64,000 bases of DNA from Saururus chinensis (lineage: Eukaryota; Streptophyta; Magnoliopsida; Piperales; Saururaceae): the NCBI GenBank assembly GCA_035235625.1, contig CP141143.1, positions 23,295,092-23,359,091 of the forward strand, given 5' to 3'. Under the pieces are notes generated by a model. That model searched no databases. It was not told where the DNA came from and saw nothing but the letters and a program-made list of their open reading frames with translations. The first letter of the stretch is position 1. Each line of letters begins with the position of its first letter. Below are positions 1-12,600 of this stretch, one piece after another. Both the position numbers and the translations under genes were made by a program.

Positions 1-935
1 GTTTTATGCATCATATTTTGAGTAAACAATATGTGTAAGATTCAGAGTAAGTGCAAGTGTGAGCTTCTAAGGAAGACGTAAGAGTACGTTTATGCATAAG
101 AGTAAGATTGTACGAGTAAGGTCGTACAAGTAAGTTCATATGAATAAGGTTGTACAAGTTTGTATATGTTGTAAGTGTAAGTGTACAATGGTACGAGTAA
201 GTTGGTAAGACTTTGATTCAGAGTGTAAGTGTAAGAGTATGACATAAGAGTAAGTGTAAGTTCACCTAGTACAATGATTTGTGTTTGAGACCTTATTTAT
301 GTTTCATATTTTGTTTGCTTAATGTGTGGTTGCATGAAGGCATCTATGTATGAACTTACGTAGTTCATTGATTTATTTTTCCTTACCGGGTATTTTCCTA
401 CTAAGTATGAAAATACTCATTACCCTATTTTTTTAGCCCCGTTGTTCGGGAGGCTTTTGTAGGCATGTGTTAGAGAGCTCCTGAAGATGAATGCTTGTTT
501 CTATGATGGATTGTGTCCCTTTGACAGGTATAATTTTGATTCACTGCAAGTATTATTGCTACCACAATCTATGTATTGGTTGAGATGAGAATTAAGGTAT
601 TTATGTATTCTGGACTTTTAATTTGGATCAGACAGTGGATTGTTTATGAGACTTGTACTCAGGGATGCCAAGGATAGATTTGTATTTAAAATCTATGATC
701 ATGGTAATTTAATCATACGTTTATTTACGAGTAGCGCCTGAGAATATTTGCTTTGGTCGTATAATGTTTAACCGAATTAGAAAAAATTTGGATGAAAAAT
801 TGACGTGTAGTGTTTTAAATTATAAAATATTTTCATAGGTTTTGATTTTGTCATCCCCCCCGATTTATAGCCATTATATTACAAATAATTTCTGTGAATT
901 TTAAGAAAATGAGATGAAAAATCTTGAGCGTTACA
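1..935 (-). mobile_element. Family A LTR-like element, partial (A0)
   Basis: This is the end of a family-A element, cut by the window edge. Its right border reads GAGCGTTACA at 926-935, the reverse complement of the family-A start (TGTAACGC...) seen at 4585. Positions 30-270 carry the CATACT/CTTACA-rich short repeats typical of the family, read in reverse. Positions 380-930 match, in reverse, the stretch 4600-5110 of A2, including the block around 410-460 that mentions a TATTTTCATAC-like core. The left TSD lies outside the window; the candidate right TSD is AAATG (936-940). No coding capacity is seen. Strand follows a convention: copies starting with TGTAAYGCCCGAG on the top strand are called plus. 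Confidence 0.8.
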
Positions 936-1213
936 AAATGCAATATAACATTACTATCCAATCACCATTAGTAGAGTTGAGCAATAAACTCATCATCAAA
1001 ACCCATTTCCTTGCAAAGGGTTGTGGGACACTCAAGAATAATATTAGAGGTTGAGAAATTAGGGCATGTCTAGCTTGATCGGGCTTTGTTACCAATGCCC
1101 TATGACTAGCCCACATAATCTCCAAACATGGTAGATAAGACGGCTCTGATTTTTATGTACAACTACCCTCTTATTTACCATGTTTAGATCCCTATTTGTG
1201 CTAGTTAGGGAGA
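936..1213. other. Unassigned flank between A0 and LTR D
   Basis: About 280 bases of unique-looking sequence into which LTR D inserted. A 64-codon open frame on the minus strand (931-1125) overlaps the end of the A0 element and has no recognisable motif, so I do not call it a gene. The sequence resumes at 17190 on the other side of LTR D. Confidence 0.5.
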
Positions 1214-1218
1214 GTTGG
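1214..1218. repeat. TSD GTTGG, left of LTR D
   Basis: Five-base direct repeat identical to 17190-17194, exactly abutting the two ends of LTR D. Five bases is the usual staggered cut of LTR-retrotransposon integrases. Confidence 0.8.
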
Positions 1219-1637
1219 TGTAAGGACTCTTGTCTTAAACCGGTTTACATCAATCTTATTTATTATTTAATAGTCATCGTGTAGTTTAAGCCATTTCTGA
1301 TTGATTTCGTTGATTTTCAAAAATAAAGGTGGTTTCCAAAGGTTTAATCAAAACTAACTTTATATTTATAAGTTTTAAGTAAATTTAAGTCAATTGTGTA
1401 TTTTTGGGAATTTTCTCAAAATTTTCAAAAATTAGGGTTTGGCAGGACCCTCATGTGGGCCCCACAGTCGAATTTGGGGTTTTTAGTCGAAAACATCACC
1501 CACATTAAAACACATCAATAGAAATTTTTTTAGAATTTTTCTAGTCTTAATTAGGGTTTAAATGGCCAAATTACCTACTTTTAACTAAGAATTCTATTTA
1601 TACCCCCAATTTTAATTAGGTCAAACCCCTTCTTTTC

Positions 1638-1645
1638 TATAAAAG
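1638..1645 (+). promoter_or_regulatory. TATA-like box of LTR D
   Basis: TATAAAAG, followed by a short GGCT-rich stretch, sits 419 bp inside LTR D. LTRs C1 and B have comparable boxes 580 and 390 bp from the same relative end. The shared position supports the plus orientation for D. Whether it is active cannot be seen. Confidence 0.45.
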
Positions 1646-2305
1646 GAAAGGGCTGGGCTCTTTCCCATTTGGGAAAGGGCTATGCCAGGGAATCAATAAC
1701 CTAATCCCTATTAGCCCCAAAGAGGAAGGTGATTAGAGGTAAGATTTTCTTAATCTTTAGGGTTTTTCACAAACTTCTTCTAATCTCATCCTTCTCCATT
1801 GATTAAATTCGTTTTCAAGCAATTAAGTCACTTATTTTGCATCTCTACTTCAAATCCTAGCTTTCAAATTTTCATTTATGTGTCTCTAAAGCTCTAGATC
1901 TAAGATTTTCCAATGATTTTTAAGTTCTAAATCGGTTTTAGGTGGGTATTAACAAAAATCATATTTTAGGTAGATTTTGGAGGAGATTAATGAGCTCATT
2001 TGACCCAAAAAGAGGTAAAAAGTAATGGGTTTTAGCCTCAACCTTGCTATGTTTGTAAATCCTGATTTTGAAGTGTTTTCTTGAATGGATTTTATGTTTA
2101 GTGTTTTAATGGTAAACTAGTAAAAACATAACCTTTTGTATTAATATCAAAGGGCTTTGATTGAAAATGGGTAGATTTAGCATTCTGGAAGGTTTGGTTG
2201 AATTTTCATGATGTTTGAGGCTTTGAATGGAGGTTTTAAGTTTAATTAATGGTGTCTCAGTTTGGTTTTCAAAAGAAAGAAGAAGACTTAGATCTAACGT
2301 TATGG

Positions 2306-2350
2306 CGATCGATCGGACTGATCAAAAGGCCTTGCAGGCCGATCGATCGG
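2306..2350. repeat. Small inverted repeat of GATCGATCGG
   Basis: CGATCGATCGG at 2306-2316 is mirrored by CCGATCGATCGG at 2339-2350 around a 22-base spacer that itself contains AAGGCCTTGCAGGCC. It could form a cruciform or a hairpin in the LTR D transcript. GATC-rich and GC-rich against AT-rich surroundings. Confidence 0.5.
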
Positions 2351-5300
2351 TTACACAATAGATTTTGAGCATTTTATTTTCTATGCTTATTTCAATATTT
2401 TTACTCCCAAATGTTGTCTCTAATGTTTATGTGGAGTGTTTTGAATTAGAATAAGCTACTGGAAGGGTATGCTATTTATGTTGGGATTGATGAAGTATGT
2501 TTAAGTATTATGTGAAATTACATGTTAATGGCTAGACATGTTAGTATTGATTATCTTAAATCTAAGGTTGATGAATTCATATGTTTCAAGCATGCTTCCG
2601 GCGAGGTTATTGTATGACAATGAATTAATGTGTCTTCTTATAGTATAAATAAATTGTGGGTGAATGGTGATACTATGTTCTAGTTGCATGTGTGAATTAA
2701 ATATGCTTGTGGGAAATGAGCATTTGATTTTAAATGATTAGGATGATAGTTTGTGGATGGATTTCACCCATGATTTCAGTTAAGAACTATGTTTAGAATT
2801 TATCAAAGCATGTGTATTACCTTGTGAACTATTGTCAAAGCATGGTTATGTAACTATTGTCAAAGCATGGTTATGTGTTTAGGAATGTATGATCACACAC
2901 ATGGGGGGAATTTATTATGAAATTGTAGTTGCTTATGACTCGAATATGATGCATGTGGGGACTAATGGGACACATTCCTTGTGTTGGAATTCACGTAGAG
3001 ATTGTTCACGTATGTATCATGTTGCATGCACCATGAAACGGATTTCATGAATGCGACTTTACCGATGTTTAGCAGTGCTTGATTGATTGAATGCAATAAT
3101 GTGAGATTGCATCCAGATTAATCGATTGTTGGCTTAATCAGAACTTAGCTGGTCCAAAAGGACATGATTTTGATTTGAGTTCTTGTGTGGAACATGGATA
3201 CTCCTCGGGTTGAGTCGATTTGAGTTATGTGGGGACAAGTTGTGTACTTGTCTTGTGGATTGAGATTCTTGAGATAGTCAAACTTAAACAATGAGTACCC
3301 AAGGTGGTACGCCTTTGTGCACCGGCCACTATGTGGGAATTTGGGCTCTCCCCCACTGGATGAGAGGTCCCTGGGCAAACACACCTGCTCTAGGTTCTCT
3401 GTATGAGAATCGGACATCATTGGCCAAGATTATCCTAGGCGAGCAAACTTAGGGGTTGACTACCCCAACTTTTATATTTCCCCGCGTGTGTGGCCTTGAC
3501 TATGTCCCGCATATGTGGAAATGATTGTATTCACTCCTTGATGGAGACATTCACCATTTGTTAATGATGCATGTGTATGAGATTATATTATGCTCAGGAG
3601 TGAACAGGTTGTGTAGGGATAATGTGTAATGCCCGAGATTTTTCACATATTTTCCTTAAAATTCACGAAAATTTTTTTGCAATATAACATCTGTAAATCG
3701 GAGGAAAAATGACGAAATCAAAACCTGATAAAACAGTTTATAATTCAAAACACTAAACATCCATTTTCCATCTAAATATTTTCATCATACGGTCAAACAT
3801 CGTACGACCAAAGCAAATATCATCAGGCGCTACTCAAAAATACACGTACGACTAAATTGTTATGATCATAGACTTTAAATATAAATCTCTCCCAGGCATC
3901 CCTGAGTGCAAGTCCCATAACAGTCCACTGACTAATCAAAATGAAAGTCCAGAATAAACATATTAACGTCTCGTCTCACCCAATACAAGAGATCATGGCA
4001 CAAATAAACTCGCAGTGAGTCAAGCATATACCTGAGTCAACGGGAATCAATCCACCGCTGAAATGAACATCTATCTCCATGAGCTCTCCGCACAAACCTG
4101 CAAAACCTCCCGTACAACGGGGCTAAAAAGTAGGGTGATGAGTATTTTCATACTCAGTAGGAAAATACCCAGTAGGGAAAATCCCAAACGGTGAACTCAA
4201 TAAGTTCATAAATACATGCATTCATGCAACTCAAACATGAAGCAGAAGCATATCGATATCATGCTCATACGCATACAATCATACCAAATGCACTATCGTG
4301 CCAAAGACATGCCAAATGCACCATCGTGCCAAAATCATACTGTCAAATCAAACTTACACAAACACCCTTATCTAGGGTCTTACAAACTTACTCGTACCAC
4401 CGTACGCTTACTCAAACAACATACACATACCTATACGACCTTACTCGTACAACCATACTTGTACGACTTTACTCGTATAGCTTACACATACATGTACGAC
4501 CTTACTCGTACAACTTACACAAAATCACTGTCTTACTCAGAACGTACTCTCACAATCGTACTCATACACATACTCTTACAGTCGTGTAACGCCCGAGATT
4601 TTTCACACCTTTTTCTTAAAACTCATAGAAAATTTTTTTTTTTCATAAATCGGAGTCAAAACGATAAAATCAAAACCTGTTTATAATTTAAAACATCATA
4701 CGGTTAAACATCGTACTGTCAAATCAAATATCATCAGGCGCTACTCGAAAACACACGTACGAATAAATTTTTGCTATGATCATAGACTTTTAAATACAAA
4801 TCACTCTCCCGGGCATCCCTGAGTACAAGTCCCCTAACAGTCCACTAACTGATCCAAATGAAAGTCCAGATAAACATCTTATGTTCTCATCTCACCCAAT
4901 ACAGGAGATCGTGGCACAAACAAACTCGCAAAGAGTCAAGCTGATACCTGAGTCAACGGGAATCAATCCACCGCTGAAACGAGCGTCCATCACCAGGAGC
5001 TCTCCGCACAACCTGCAAAACCTCCCGTACAACGGGGCTAAAAATAGTAGGGTGAGTATTTTCATACTCAGTAGGAAAATACCCAGTAGGGGAAATCCCA
5101 AACGGTGAACTCACAAGTTCAAAAATGCATGCATCATGCAACTCAAACATGAAGCAGTCAACATAATATAATCATATCGTGCACATACGCATACGATCAT
5201 ACTAAATGCACTATCATGCCAAAGACATACCAAATGCACCACCGTGCCAAAATCATATCAAGGCATCATCGTGTCAGAATCATACCGAAGGCACCATCGT

Positions 5301-5562
5301 GCCAGAATCATACCAAAGGCACCATCGTGCCAAAATCATACAATCCAATCAACTTACACAAACACCCTTATCCAGGGTCATACAAACTTACTCGTACCAC
5401 CGTGCGCATACTTGTACGACCTTACTCGTACAATCGTATGCTCACTCATACAGCTTACCCATACATGTACGACCTTACTCGTACAATCAGACTTGTACGA
5501 CCTTACTCGTACAGTCTGCACAAAATCATACTTACTGTCTTACTCAGAAACATATTCTCACG

Positions 5563-5795
5563 ATCGTACTCATACTCTTACAGTCGTGCTCATACTCATA
5601 CGCTTACAGTCTTACTCATACTCATATGCTTACAGTCTTACTCATACTCATACACTTACAGTCTTGCTCATACTCATACACTTACATTCTTACTCATACT
5701 CATACACTTACAATCTTGCTCATACTCATACACTTACAGTCCTGCTCATACACATACAGTCGTACTCACACTCATACAGTCGTACTCATAATCGT
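5563..5795 (+). repeat. 26-bp tandem repeats in A2
   Basis: About eight copies of a 26-bp unit built from ACTCAT, ACTCAT, ACACTT, ACAGTC and two variable bases. Twenty-six is not a multiple of three and the unit has no stop codon in any frame, which explains the three overlapping open frames of about 190-208 codons here. A1 has the same repeats at 4540-4584 and 9597-9715, A3 at 32190-32430, and A4 in reverse at 43600-43870. Confidence 0.8.
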
Positions 5796-6036
5796 ACACA
5801 TATCAACGACCACTGAAGCTCATTACAACTAATAAGCTCCAGCGTCGAAATGGAAAAGAATGCCACTGGGGCAACACCTTAACCTCCGGGGAGTGACTAG
5901 ACGCCATGGACTTTTCCGAAGGTAAGGCACACCAATGCTCATGGGGCACTGGATCAAACAGGTAAGAGTAGATCCATGATACTACTTACCTGAGCGCGCA
6001 AACATAAACACCCACACATAAGGGGTCATACAGTTG

Positions 6037-6145
6037 CCCACCATAATGGGTCTTATAGTGCCATAAAATCGCCCACCATAATGGGTCTTATAGTGCCAGA
6101 AAATTGCCCACCATAATGGGTCTTATAGTGCCATTGCCACTCTTG
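6037..6145 (+). repeat. 35-bp tandem repeats in A2
   Basis: Three copies of a 35-bp unit containing CCCACCATAATGGGTCTTAT. CCCACCATAATGGG is partly palindromic. The same unit occurs in A1 (about 9955-10050), A3 (about 32638-32705) and reversed in A4 (43265-43345). Confidence 0.75.
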
Positions 6146-6206
6146 GGCAGAAAACATACAGTGCCACTTGGGCAGAAACATACAGTGCCACTCTTGGGCA
6201 GAATCA

Positions 6207-6460
6207 TACAACGCTCTCAACAGAGCATCAAACGTCTGGGCTTACATAACACACAGACCAAATCAGAAACATACGTCGCTCTCAGCAGAGCATCAGACGT
6301 CTGGGCTTCATACAGCACGCAGACAAAGTCAGAAACGTACATCGCTCTCAACAGAGCATCAGACGTCTGGGCTTATACAGCACGCAGACCAAATCAGAAA
6401 CGTCGCTCTCAGCAGAGCATCAGACGTCCGGTGCTCTACATAGCACACAGACAACATCCC
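6207..6460 (+). repeat. 61-66-bp tandem repeats in A2
   Basis: Four copies of a unit with core CGCTCTCAACAGAGCATC and GACGTCTGGGCTTATACAGC. Core starts are at 6212, 6277, 6343 and 6404, giving periods of 65, 66 and 61 bp. GCTCTnnnCAGAGC is a small inverted repeat in each unit, so a transcript could form serial hairpins. Counterparts: A1 10125-10375, A3 32830-32950, A4 reversed at 39470-39590. Confidence 0.75.
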
Positions 6461-7189
6461 GCAGGATAAACACCATGGCAAGACATGATAAACGCTCGGC
6501 CAACTCATCAGCGGCCAGCTCAAACACGGAACTTAATCCGTCGAACCCTCAGGTCTCAAACTCACAACGCTATCATTAGCTGTGCTTATAATTTAAGTTT
6601 GAATTAAGTATATTATGCGGTACAATTATGTCACACAAACTCACAGTCCTCGACTGGTCAAACTGAAGCTGAGCCCGATCCGAAACCCAAGTTCGTTAGG
6701 GCAGCAGACTTCACTTACCCGTCCACATCATGGACAAAACTCATCGTACACCAAACCCTTACAGTCTTACACTTTGCCATCCATCTTATGGCCAAAACCT
6801 CTTACACTGACATCCTCAAATATCGCTCCTCAGAGCCAACCCAGTTGTTGCCCTCTTACTTATATCTCACTTATTATACTTATTTTTCACTTCATAATCT
6901 GTACGTTATGCTTGTACAATTATGAACACTCTTACTGTCTGACAAACGCCCAACACACAATCCACCCCAAGCTGATCCATTCTAATCCTTACCCGTCATA
7001 CTCTTATCCTCTGTCATACGCTTACACAACCGCATCCAAATTCAGACAGAGCTTCTGTCACCTCTTACTGTCCATCGCCCATACTTCTGCCCACACACAC
7101 TTACACACATCCAAAGCATAGGCAAATTGCCATCATACATACGTATGTCTCACACATACGTATAACATACACATACGGTCATACATACA

Positions 7190-7400
7190 TAACTTACAAA
7201 CATGCACGCTAGCCATCACTAGCACATGCATCCACACGTCAAACATGCACGCTAGCCATCACTAGCACATGCATACATCCAACGTACACGCTAGTCATCT
7301 CTAGCACGTGCACACACACATTCATACATACTTCAAACATGCACGCTAGCCATCACTAGCACGTGCATAACCCATACATAGCATACTGACATATTTGCTA
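7190..7400 (+). repeat. CTAGCCATCACTAGCAC repeats in A2
   Basis: At least four units of about 45-60 bp with core GCTAGCCATCACTAGCAC, followed by ATGCATACAT. GCTAGCCATCACTAGC is an imperfect palindrome. Counterparts occur in A1 (11130-11390), A3 (33680-33760) and, reversed, A4 (38660-38750). Confidence 0.7.
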
Positions 7401-7609
7401 GCCATCGCCAGCGCATACATAATCCACATCCATAAAACATGCATACATCTCATGCATATCAATCATACCATACAATCATGCTTACACGCACCTCATGCAA
7501 TCGGATCATTACTTAACATCCAAGCATGGAATCATACAATCCTAGCATGCTGCTACTCATTCAAAGTATGCTTCATGAATTTACGAGTTCAAAGCTCCCC
7601 TACCTCGTA

Positions 7610-9330
7610 ATCATGATGTTCGATGGCGAGCACACGACGGTGGCGGCGTCGGCGGCGGAGTTGGCAGTCAAAACCGTTGCCTGGATGAGAGAGCTGCTGT
7701 CCCGAGGATTTCAAGATGCGCCGGAACTATCCACGGCCAAACAGAGTGTCAGATATAAATGCGGCAAAACCCGCGATCCACGGCGGCACCCTAGGGCGGC
7801 CGGGAGAAAAGTCAAGCCAACATAAGTGGCGGTGCGACCAGATGTCAAGGCTGTACACCCTGAAGATCGGCCGGTGGCTAAGACGTGCTCAGCCGGCCAC
7901 AAGACATCGAAATCGGCCGTGGACAGCACCCAACGGCGACGATTTCGGTCAACAAAGGCCCACATATGGGTGGAGAGCGTGGGGCAACGCTCGAGAACAA
8001 AGGAGAGGTGGAGGACAGCTCTAGTGGTCAACTCCACTCGGTGGCAAAGCCAACCGATGGTTAGGCGGCACGAATGCGGCGCCTAAACCCAGAAGTACAC
8101 GCGTGGCTACATGCGCACGCGGCCCAAAGGGCGGGGGAGATGGGGCGACTCAAGGCCCACAAAAGCCAACAGGGCTAAGGCCCTAATAGTGGCCAATCAA
8201 AGCGGCGACATCGCCGATCGCCACCCACAACCAAAACCCATGGTGCGGGCAGCTGTGCATCTCGCACGGTATAGGGCAAGGGGAGGGTTCACGGTCGAGC
8301 AAAGGCTATGAGGCCGTCACTGGCCAAGGCCTGAGCAGGTGAACTCGTCCACCTTCTGTCAAGGTAAGACATACAAATTCTTGCCCGAGGCCGTCCGGTA
8401 TCGACGGCGTAAAATGGGCAAGAAGGGTCAACGGCACATATGCCGGTAAGGCGGACTAGCTGCGGCTACGGGCCGCAAGGCTGAACAAGACCCAGAGGGT
8501 GGCCCACTGGTGTCACCGGGCTGGGGCGGAGCCGAACTACGGTCAACTAAAACAAATCCGGCTTCCGACTGATAACGTCAGTCACCACGTCCAAAACAGA
8601 CGCAGGCCAAAAATAGGGGACGACCGGAGAAAACCCGTAAGGGCGGAGCGGCCATGGGGGCGGCGGCTGAATCGGGCACGGAGGTATAGTCCACTGCCTT
8701 CGCCGGAGCAAGGCGGGGCTGGGGGAAGGCCGAATCGGCCGCAGATCACCGCCGGCGGCCACTGTTTGCCCAAACAGTCCGTCGGCGGAACAGTGAACAG
8801 AGGGGGAAAGAGATGAGGCGGCGGTGCCGAGGCCCACCGGGCTGGGAGGAGGGGCTCCTCGCCGTCGCCGGCCCAGGGCGAAGCCGTGGCCGGCCGGTCG
8901 GGCCGAGCCGGCCCGTGGCGGCGGCGGAACGGCATAAAACAGTCGGGCGGCGAAACAGGGCAGCAGAAAGAGGGAGTGGGACGGCGGAGCTGGGGCCGTC
9001 CGGGGCCGGGGGGAGTGGCCTCCCGCCGTCGCCGGCCCATGGTGGAGCCGTGGGCGGCCGGCCGGCCCTCGCCGGCCTACGGCGGCGGCGGAATCCAAAA
9101 TACACAGTGAAGAGGCTAACCGGAAAAGTCGGGGCAGCGCGGCCGTGGGCGGCCGGGGCAGTGGCCCCTCGGCGTCGCACCGCCGGGGCGGAGCCTGTGC
9201 CGGCGTCCAGCGGCCTGCCGGCGGCCAGCGGCGGCCGGGCACAGTGAAAAGGCGGAAGGGGGCGGGGGCGCACTGTTCACCATTTCTGGGATCTGGATCG
9301 GGCGATCCCGATCCCGATCCAAATTTTCTT
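7610..9330 (+). repeat. GC-rich degenerate tandem block in A2
   Basis: Base composition changes sharply to GC-rich (GGCCGG, GGCGGCGG) within an AT-rich element. The second half (about 8670-9280) consists of four degenerate units of roughly 130-180 bp. Each carries a CGCCGTCGCCGG core, a GGCCGGCCGG run and a GGCGGCGG run. The units produce long Pro/Ala/Arg-rich open frames on both strands, including a 274-codon minus-strand frame at 8547-9371, but with no conserved domain. It ends in a GATCGGG/CGATCCC/GATCC palindromic stretch (9294-9320). The same block is in A1 (11570-13450), A3 (33950-35860) and reversed in A4. Confidence 0.7.
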
Positions 9331-9475
9331 TTTATTTTTATTTTTTTTTCTTTTTCTAAACGTACGCTCAACGCGTGTTAACCCACTGGTTACGCGTCGA
9401 ACCTCCAAAATTCGTGCCGTAAGCGCGCAGCGAGGCCCGTGGCCCGCGACTAAGCCCCACACCCGACTCTACGGG

Positions 9476-9483
9476 TATAAATA
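9476..9483 (+). promoter_or_regulatory. TATA-like box near the end of A2
   Basis: TATAAATA 114 bp from the right end of A2; A1 has the same box at 13585-13592. It is lost in A3 and A4. If used, transcription would start close to the element's end, which is unusual for an LTR, so it may be chance. Confidence 0.25.
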
Positions 9484-9601
9484 CGGGGAAAAGACACAAA
9501 TACCCATACGTTGAAACGTCACATTTTCCTGCCGAAAATGACCAGAAAAATGGCAGAAAAATCCTAGAAAATCATAGAAAAATCAGGGACCTTACAAGTC
9601 G

Positions 9602-12600
9602 TGCTCATACTCATGCACTTACAGTTCTGCTCATACACATACGCTTACAGTCTTACTCATACTCATACACTTACAGTCGTGCTCATACTCATACAGTCGT
9701 ACTCATAATCGTGCACATATCAACGATCACTGAAGTTCATTATAACTAATAAGCTCCAACATCGAAATGGAAAAGAATGTCACTGGGGCAACACCTTAAC
9801 CTCCGGGGAGTGACTAGACGCCATGGACTTTTCCGAAGGTAAGGCACACCAATGCTCATGGGGCACTGGATCAAACAGGTAAGAGTAGATCCATGATACT
9901 ACTTACCTGAGTGCGTAAACATAAATACCCACACATAAGGTGTCATACAATTGCCCACCATAATGGGTCTTATAGTGCCAGAGAATCGCCCAATATAATG
10001 GGTCTTATAGTGCCATAGAATCGCTCACCATAATGGGTCTTATAATGCCATGCCACTCTTGGGCAGAAAACATACAGTGCCACTTGGGCAGAAATATACA
10101 GTGCCACTCTTGGGCGGAATCATACAACGCTCACAACAAAGCATCAAACATCTGGGCTTACACAACACATAGACCAAATCGAAAACATACTTCGCTCTCA
10201 ACAAAGCATCAGACGTCTAGGCTTCATGCAGCACACAGACAAAGTCAAAACGTACATCGCTCTCAATAGAGCATCAAACATCTGGGCTTATACAGCACGT
10301 AGACCAAATCAGAAACAACGTTGCTCTCAGCAGAGCATCAGACGTCCGGTGCTCTATACAGCACACAGACAACATCCCGCAGGATAAACACCATGGCAAG
10401 ACATGAGAAATGCTCGACTAACTCATTATCGGCCAGCTCAAACACGGAACTTAATCCGTCTAACCCTCAGGTCTCAAACTTACAACGCTATCATTAGCTG
10501 TGCTTATAATTCAAGTTTGAATTAAGTAAATTATGCGGTACAATTATGCCACACAAACTCACAGTCCTCGACTGATCAAACCGAAGCTGAGCCCGATCGA
10601 AACCCCAAGTTCGTCAGGGCAGCAGACTTCACTTAACCCATCCACATCATGAACAAAACTCATCGTACATGAAATCCTTACAGTCTTACATACTTCGCCA
10701 TCCATCTTATGGCTAAATCATCTTACACTGACATCCTCAAATAACGCTCCTCAGAGCCAACCTAGTTGTCGCCCTCTTACTTATATCTCACTTATTATAC
10801 TTACTTTTCACTTCATAATCTGTACGTTATGTTTGTATAATTATGCATACTCTTTCTGTCTGACAATCGCCCAACATACAATCCAACCCAAACCGATCCA
10901 TTCTAATCCTTGCTCGTCATACCCATATCCTCTGTCATCCATTATACGCTTACACATCCATATCCAAATCCAGACAAAACCTCTGTCACCTCTTACTGTC
11001 CATCGCCCATACCTCTGCCCACATACACTTACACATATCCATATCGTAGGCAAAAAGCCATCATACATACGTATGTCTCACACATACGTAAAATATACAC
11101 ATACGGTCATACATACGTAACTTACGAACATGCTCACTAGCCATCACTAGTGCATACATACACATTTATACATATGTCATACATACACGCTAGCCATCAC
11201 TAGCACATGCATAATTCATACATACTCCAAACATGCACGCTAGCCATCACTAGCACATGCATACATACATCACACATATACGCTAGCCATCACTAGCACA
11301 TGCATAATTCATACATACTCCAAACATGCACACTAGCCATCACTAGCACATGCATAATCCATACATACTCCAAACATACTTACAGCCAACATGCATGTCA
11401 TATGCATTTCAACCTACCATACAATCATGCGTACATGTACATCATGCAACCGGATCGTTACTTAACATCCAAAGCATGGAATCATACAATCCTACCATGC
11501 TACTACTCATTCAAAGCATGCTATCATGAATTTACGAGTTCAAAGCTCCCCTACCTCGTAATCATGACATTCGATGGCGAGCACACGACGGTGGCGGTGT
11601 CGACGGCGAAGTTGGCGGTCAAAACCATTGCTTGGCTGAGAGAGTTGCTGTCTCGAGGATTTTAGGAAGCGCTGGAACTAGTCACGGCCAAACAAGGTGT
11701 TAGAAATCAATGCGGCAAAACCCGCGATCCACGGCGACACACTAGGGCAGCCGGGAGAAAAGTCAAGCCAACCTAGGTGGCGGTGCAACTAGATGTCGAT
11801 GGTGTACTCACTGAAGATGGGCCGGTGGCTAAGACGTCCTCAGCCGGCCACAAGACGTTGAAATCGACCGTGGACAGCACCCAATGGCGACGATTTTGCA
11901 TCAACATGGGCCCACATAAGGGCGGAGAGCATGGGGCAATGCTCGAGAACAAAGGAGAGGTGGAGGAGGGCTAAGTGTCAACTTCCACTCGGTGGCAAAA
12001 CCAACCGATGATCAGGTGGCACGAATGCGGCGCCTAAACCCAGAAGTACATGTGTGGCCACATGCACACGTGGCCCAAAGGGGCGGGGGAGAGGGCTAAA
12101 AAGAGGCAAACCAAGGCCCACAAAAGACAACAGGGCTAAGGCCCTAGCGGTGGCCAATCTAAGCGGCGACATCGCCAATCACCACCCACAACCAATACCT
12201 ATGGTGCGGGCGGCTGTGCATCTCGCACGGTAGAGAGCAGGGGGGAAGGGTTCAGGGTCGAGCAAAGGCCATGAGGCCGTCACTAGCCAAGGCCTGTGCA
12301 GGTGAACTCATCCACCCTCAGTCAAGGTAAGTCATATAAATTCTTGCCAGAGGCCATCCGGTACCGATGACATAAAATGGGCAAGAAGGGTCAACGGGCA
12401 AATATGCCGGTGAGCGAAACCAATTGCGGCTACGGGCCACAAGGAAGGGCATAGGTCAGAGGCAATAACACCTGGTTAGGTGGGGCCAAGCTAGGGTGAC
12501 CCACTGGTGTCACCGGGCTGGGGCGGAGTCGGACAAAGATCCGCTAAATCAAATCCGGTGTCTAACTGATAATGTCAGTCACACAGTCTAAAATAGACGT

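Larger units (their letters stand above)
4585..9596 (+). mobile_element. Family A LTR-like element A2, intact (5,012 bp)
   Basis: The best-preserved family-A unit. It starts TGTAACGCCCGAG (4585), ends CAGGGACCTTACA (9596), and has perfect TSD AGTCG at 4580-4584 and 9597-9601. It is inserted, in the same orientation, inside the short-repeat zone of A1. Region by region: 4585-5190 conserved AT-rich start; 5206-5795 CATACT/CTTACA repeats; 6037-6145 35-bp repeats; 6207-6460 61-66-bp repeats; 6470-7130 AT-rich; 7190-7400 CTAGCCATCACTAGCAC repeats; 7610-9330 GC-rich tandem block; 9340-9596 tail with TATAAATA. No retroviral motif is present in any frame. The minus-strand end (GGGCGTTACA) resembles the 3' ends of LTRs C and D, so the true transcription sense may be minus. 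Confidence 0.88.

Noticed and set aside
4881-5150. Short overlapping frames on both strands as a conserved small gene in family A
   Set aside because: The same region is present in all family-A copies but is open in different frames with stops in others, so there is no consistent protein.
5206-5832. Overlapping 190-208-codon frames as proteins
   Set aside because: Caused by the 26-bp stop-free repeats inside A2; the peptides are shifted versions of the same Ser/Tyr/Leu/Thr repeats.
6207-6460. CRISPR-like array of spaced repeats
   Set aside because: Units are contiguous degenerate 61-66-bp tandem repeats inside a plant transposable element, with no unique spacers and no cas genes.
8547-9371. 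274-codon minus-strand Pro/Ala/Arg-rich frame and its neighbours
   Set aside because: GC-rich sequence has few stops, several frames on both strands are open at once, and no domain or conserved frame is seen in A1 or A3.
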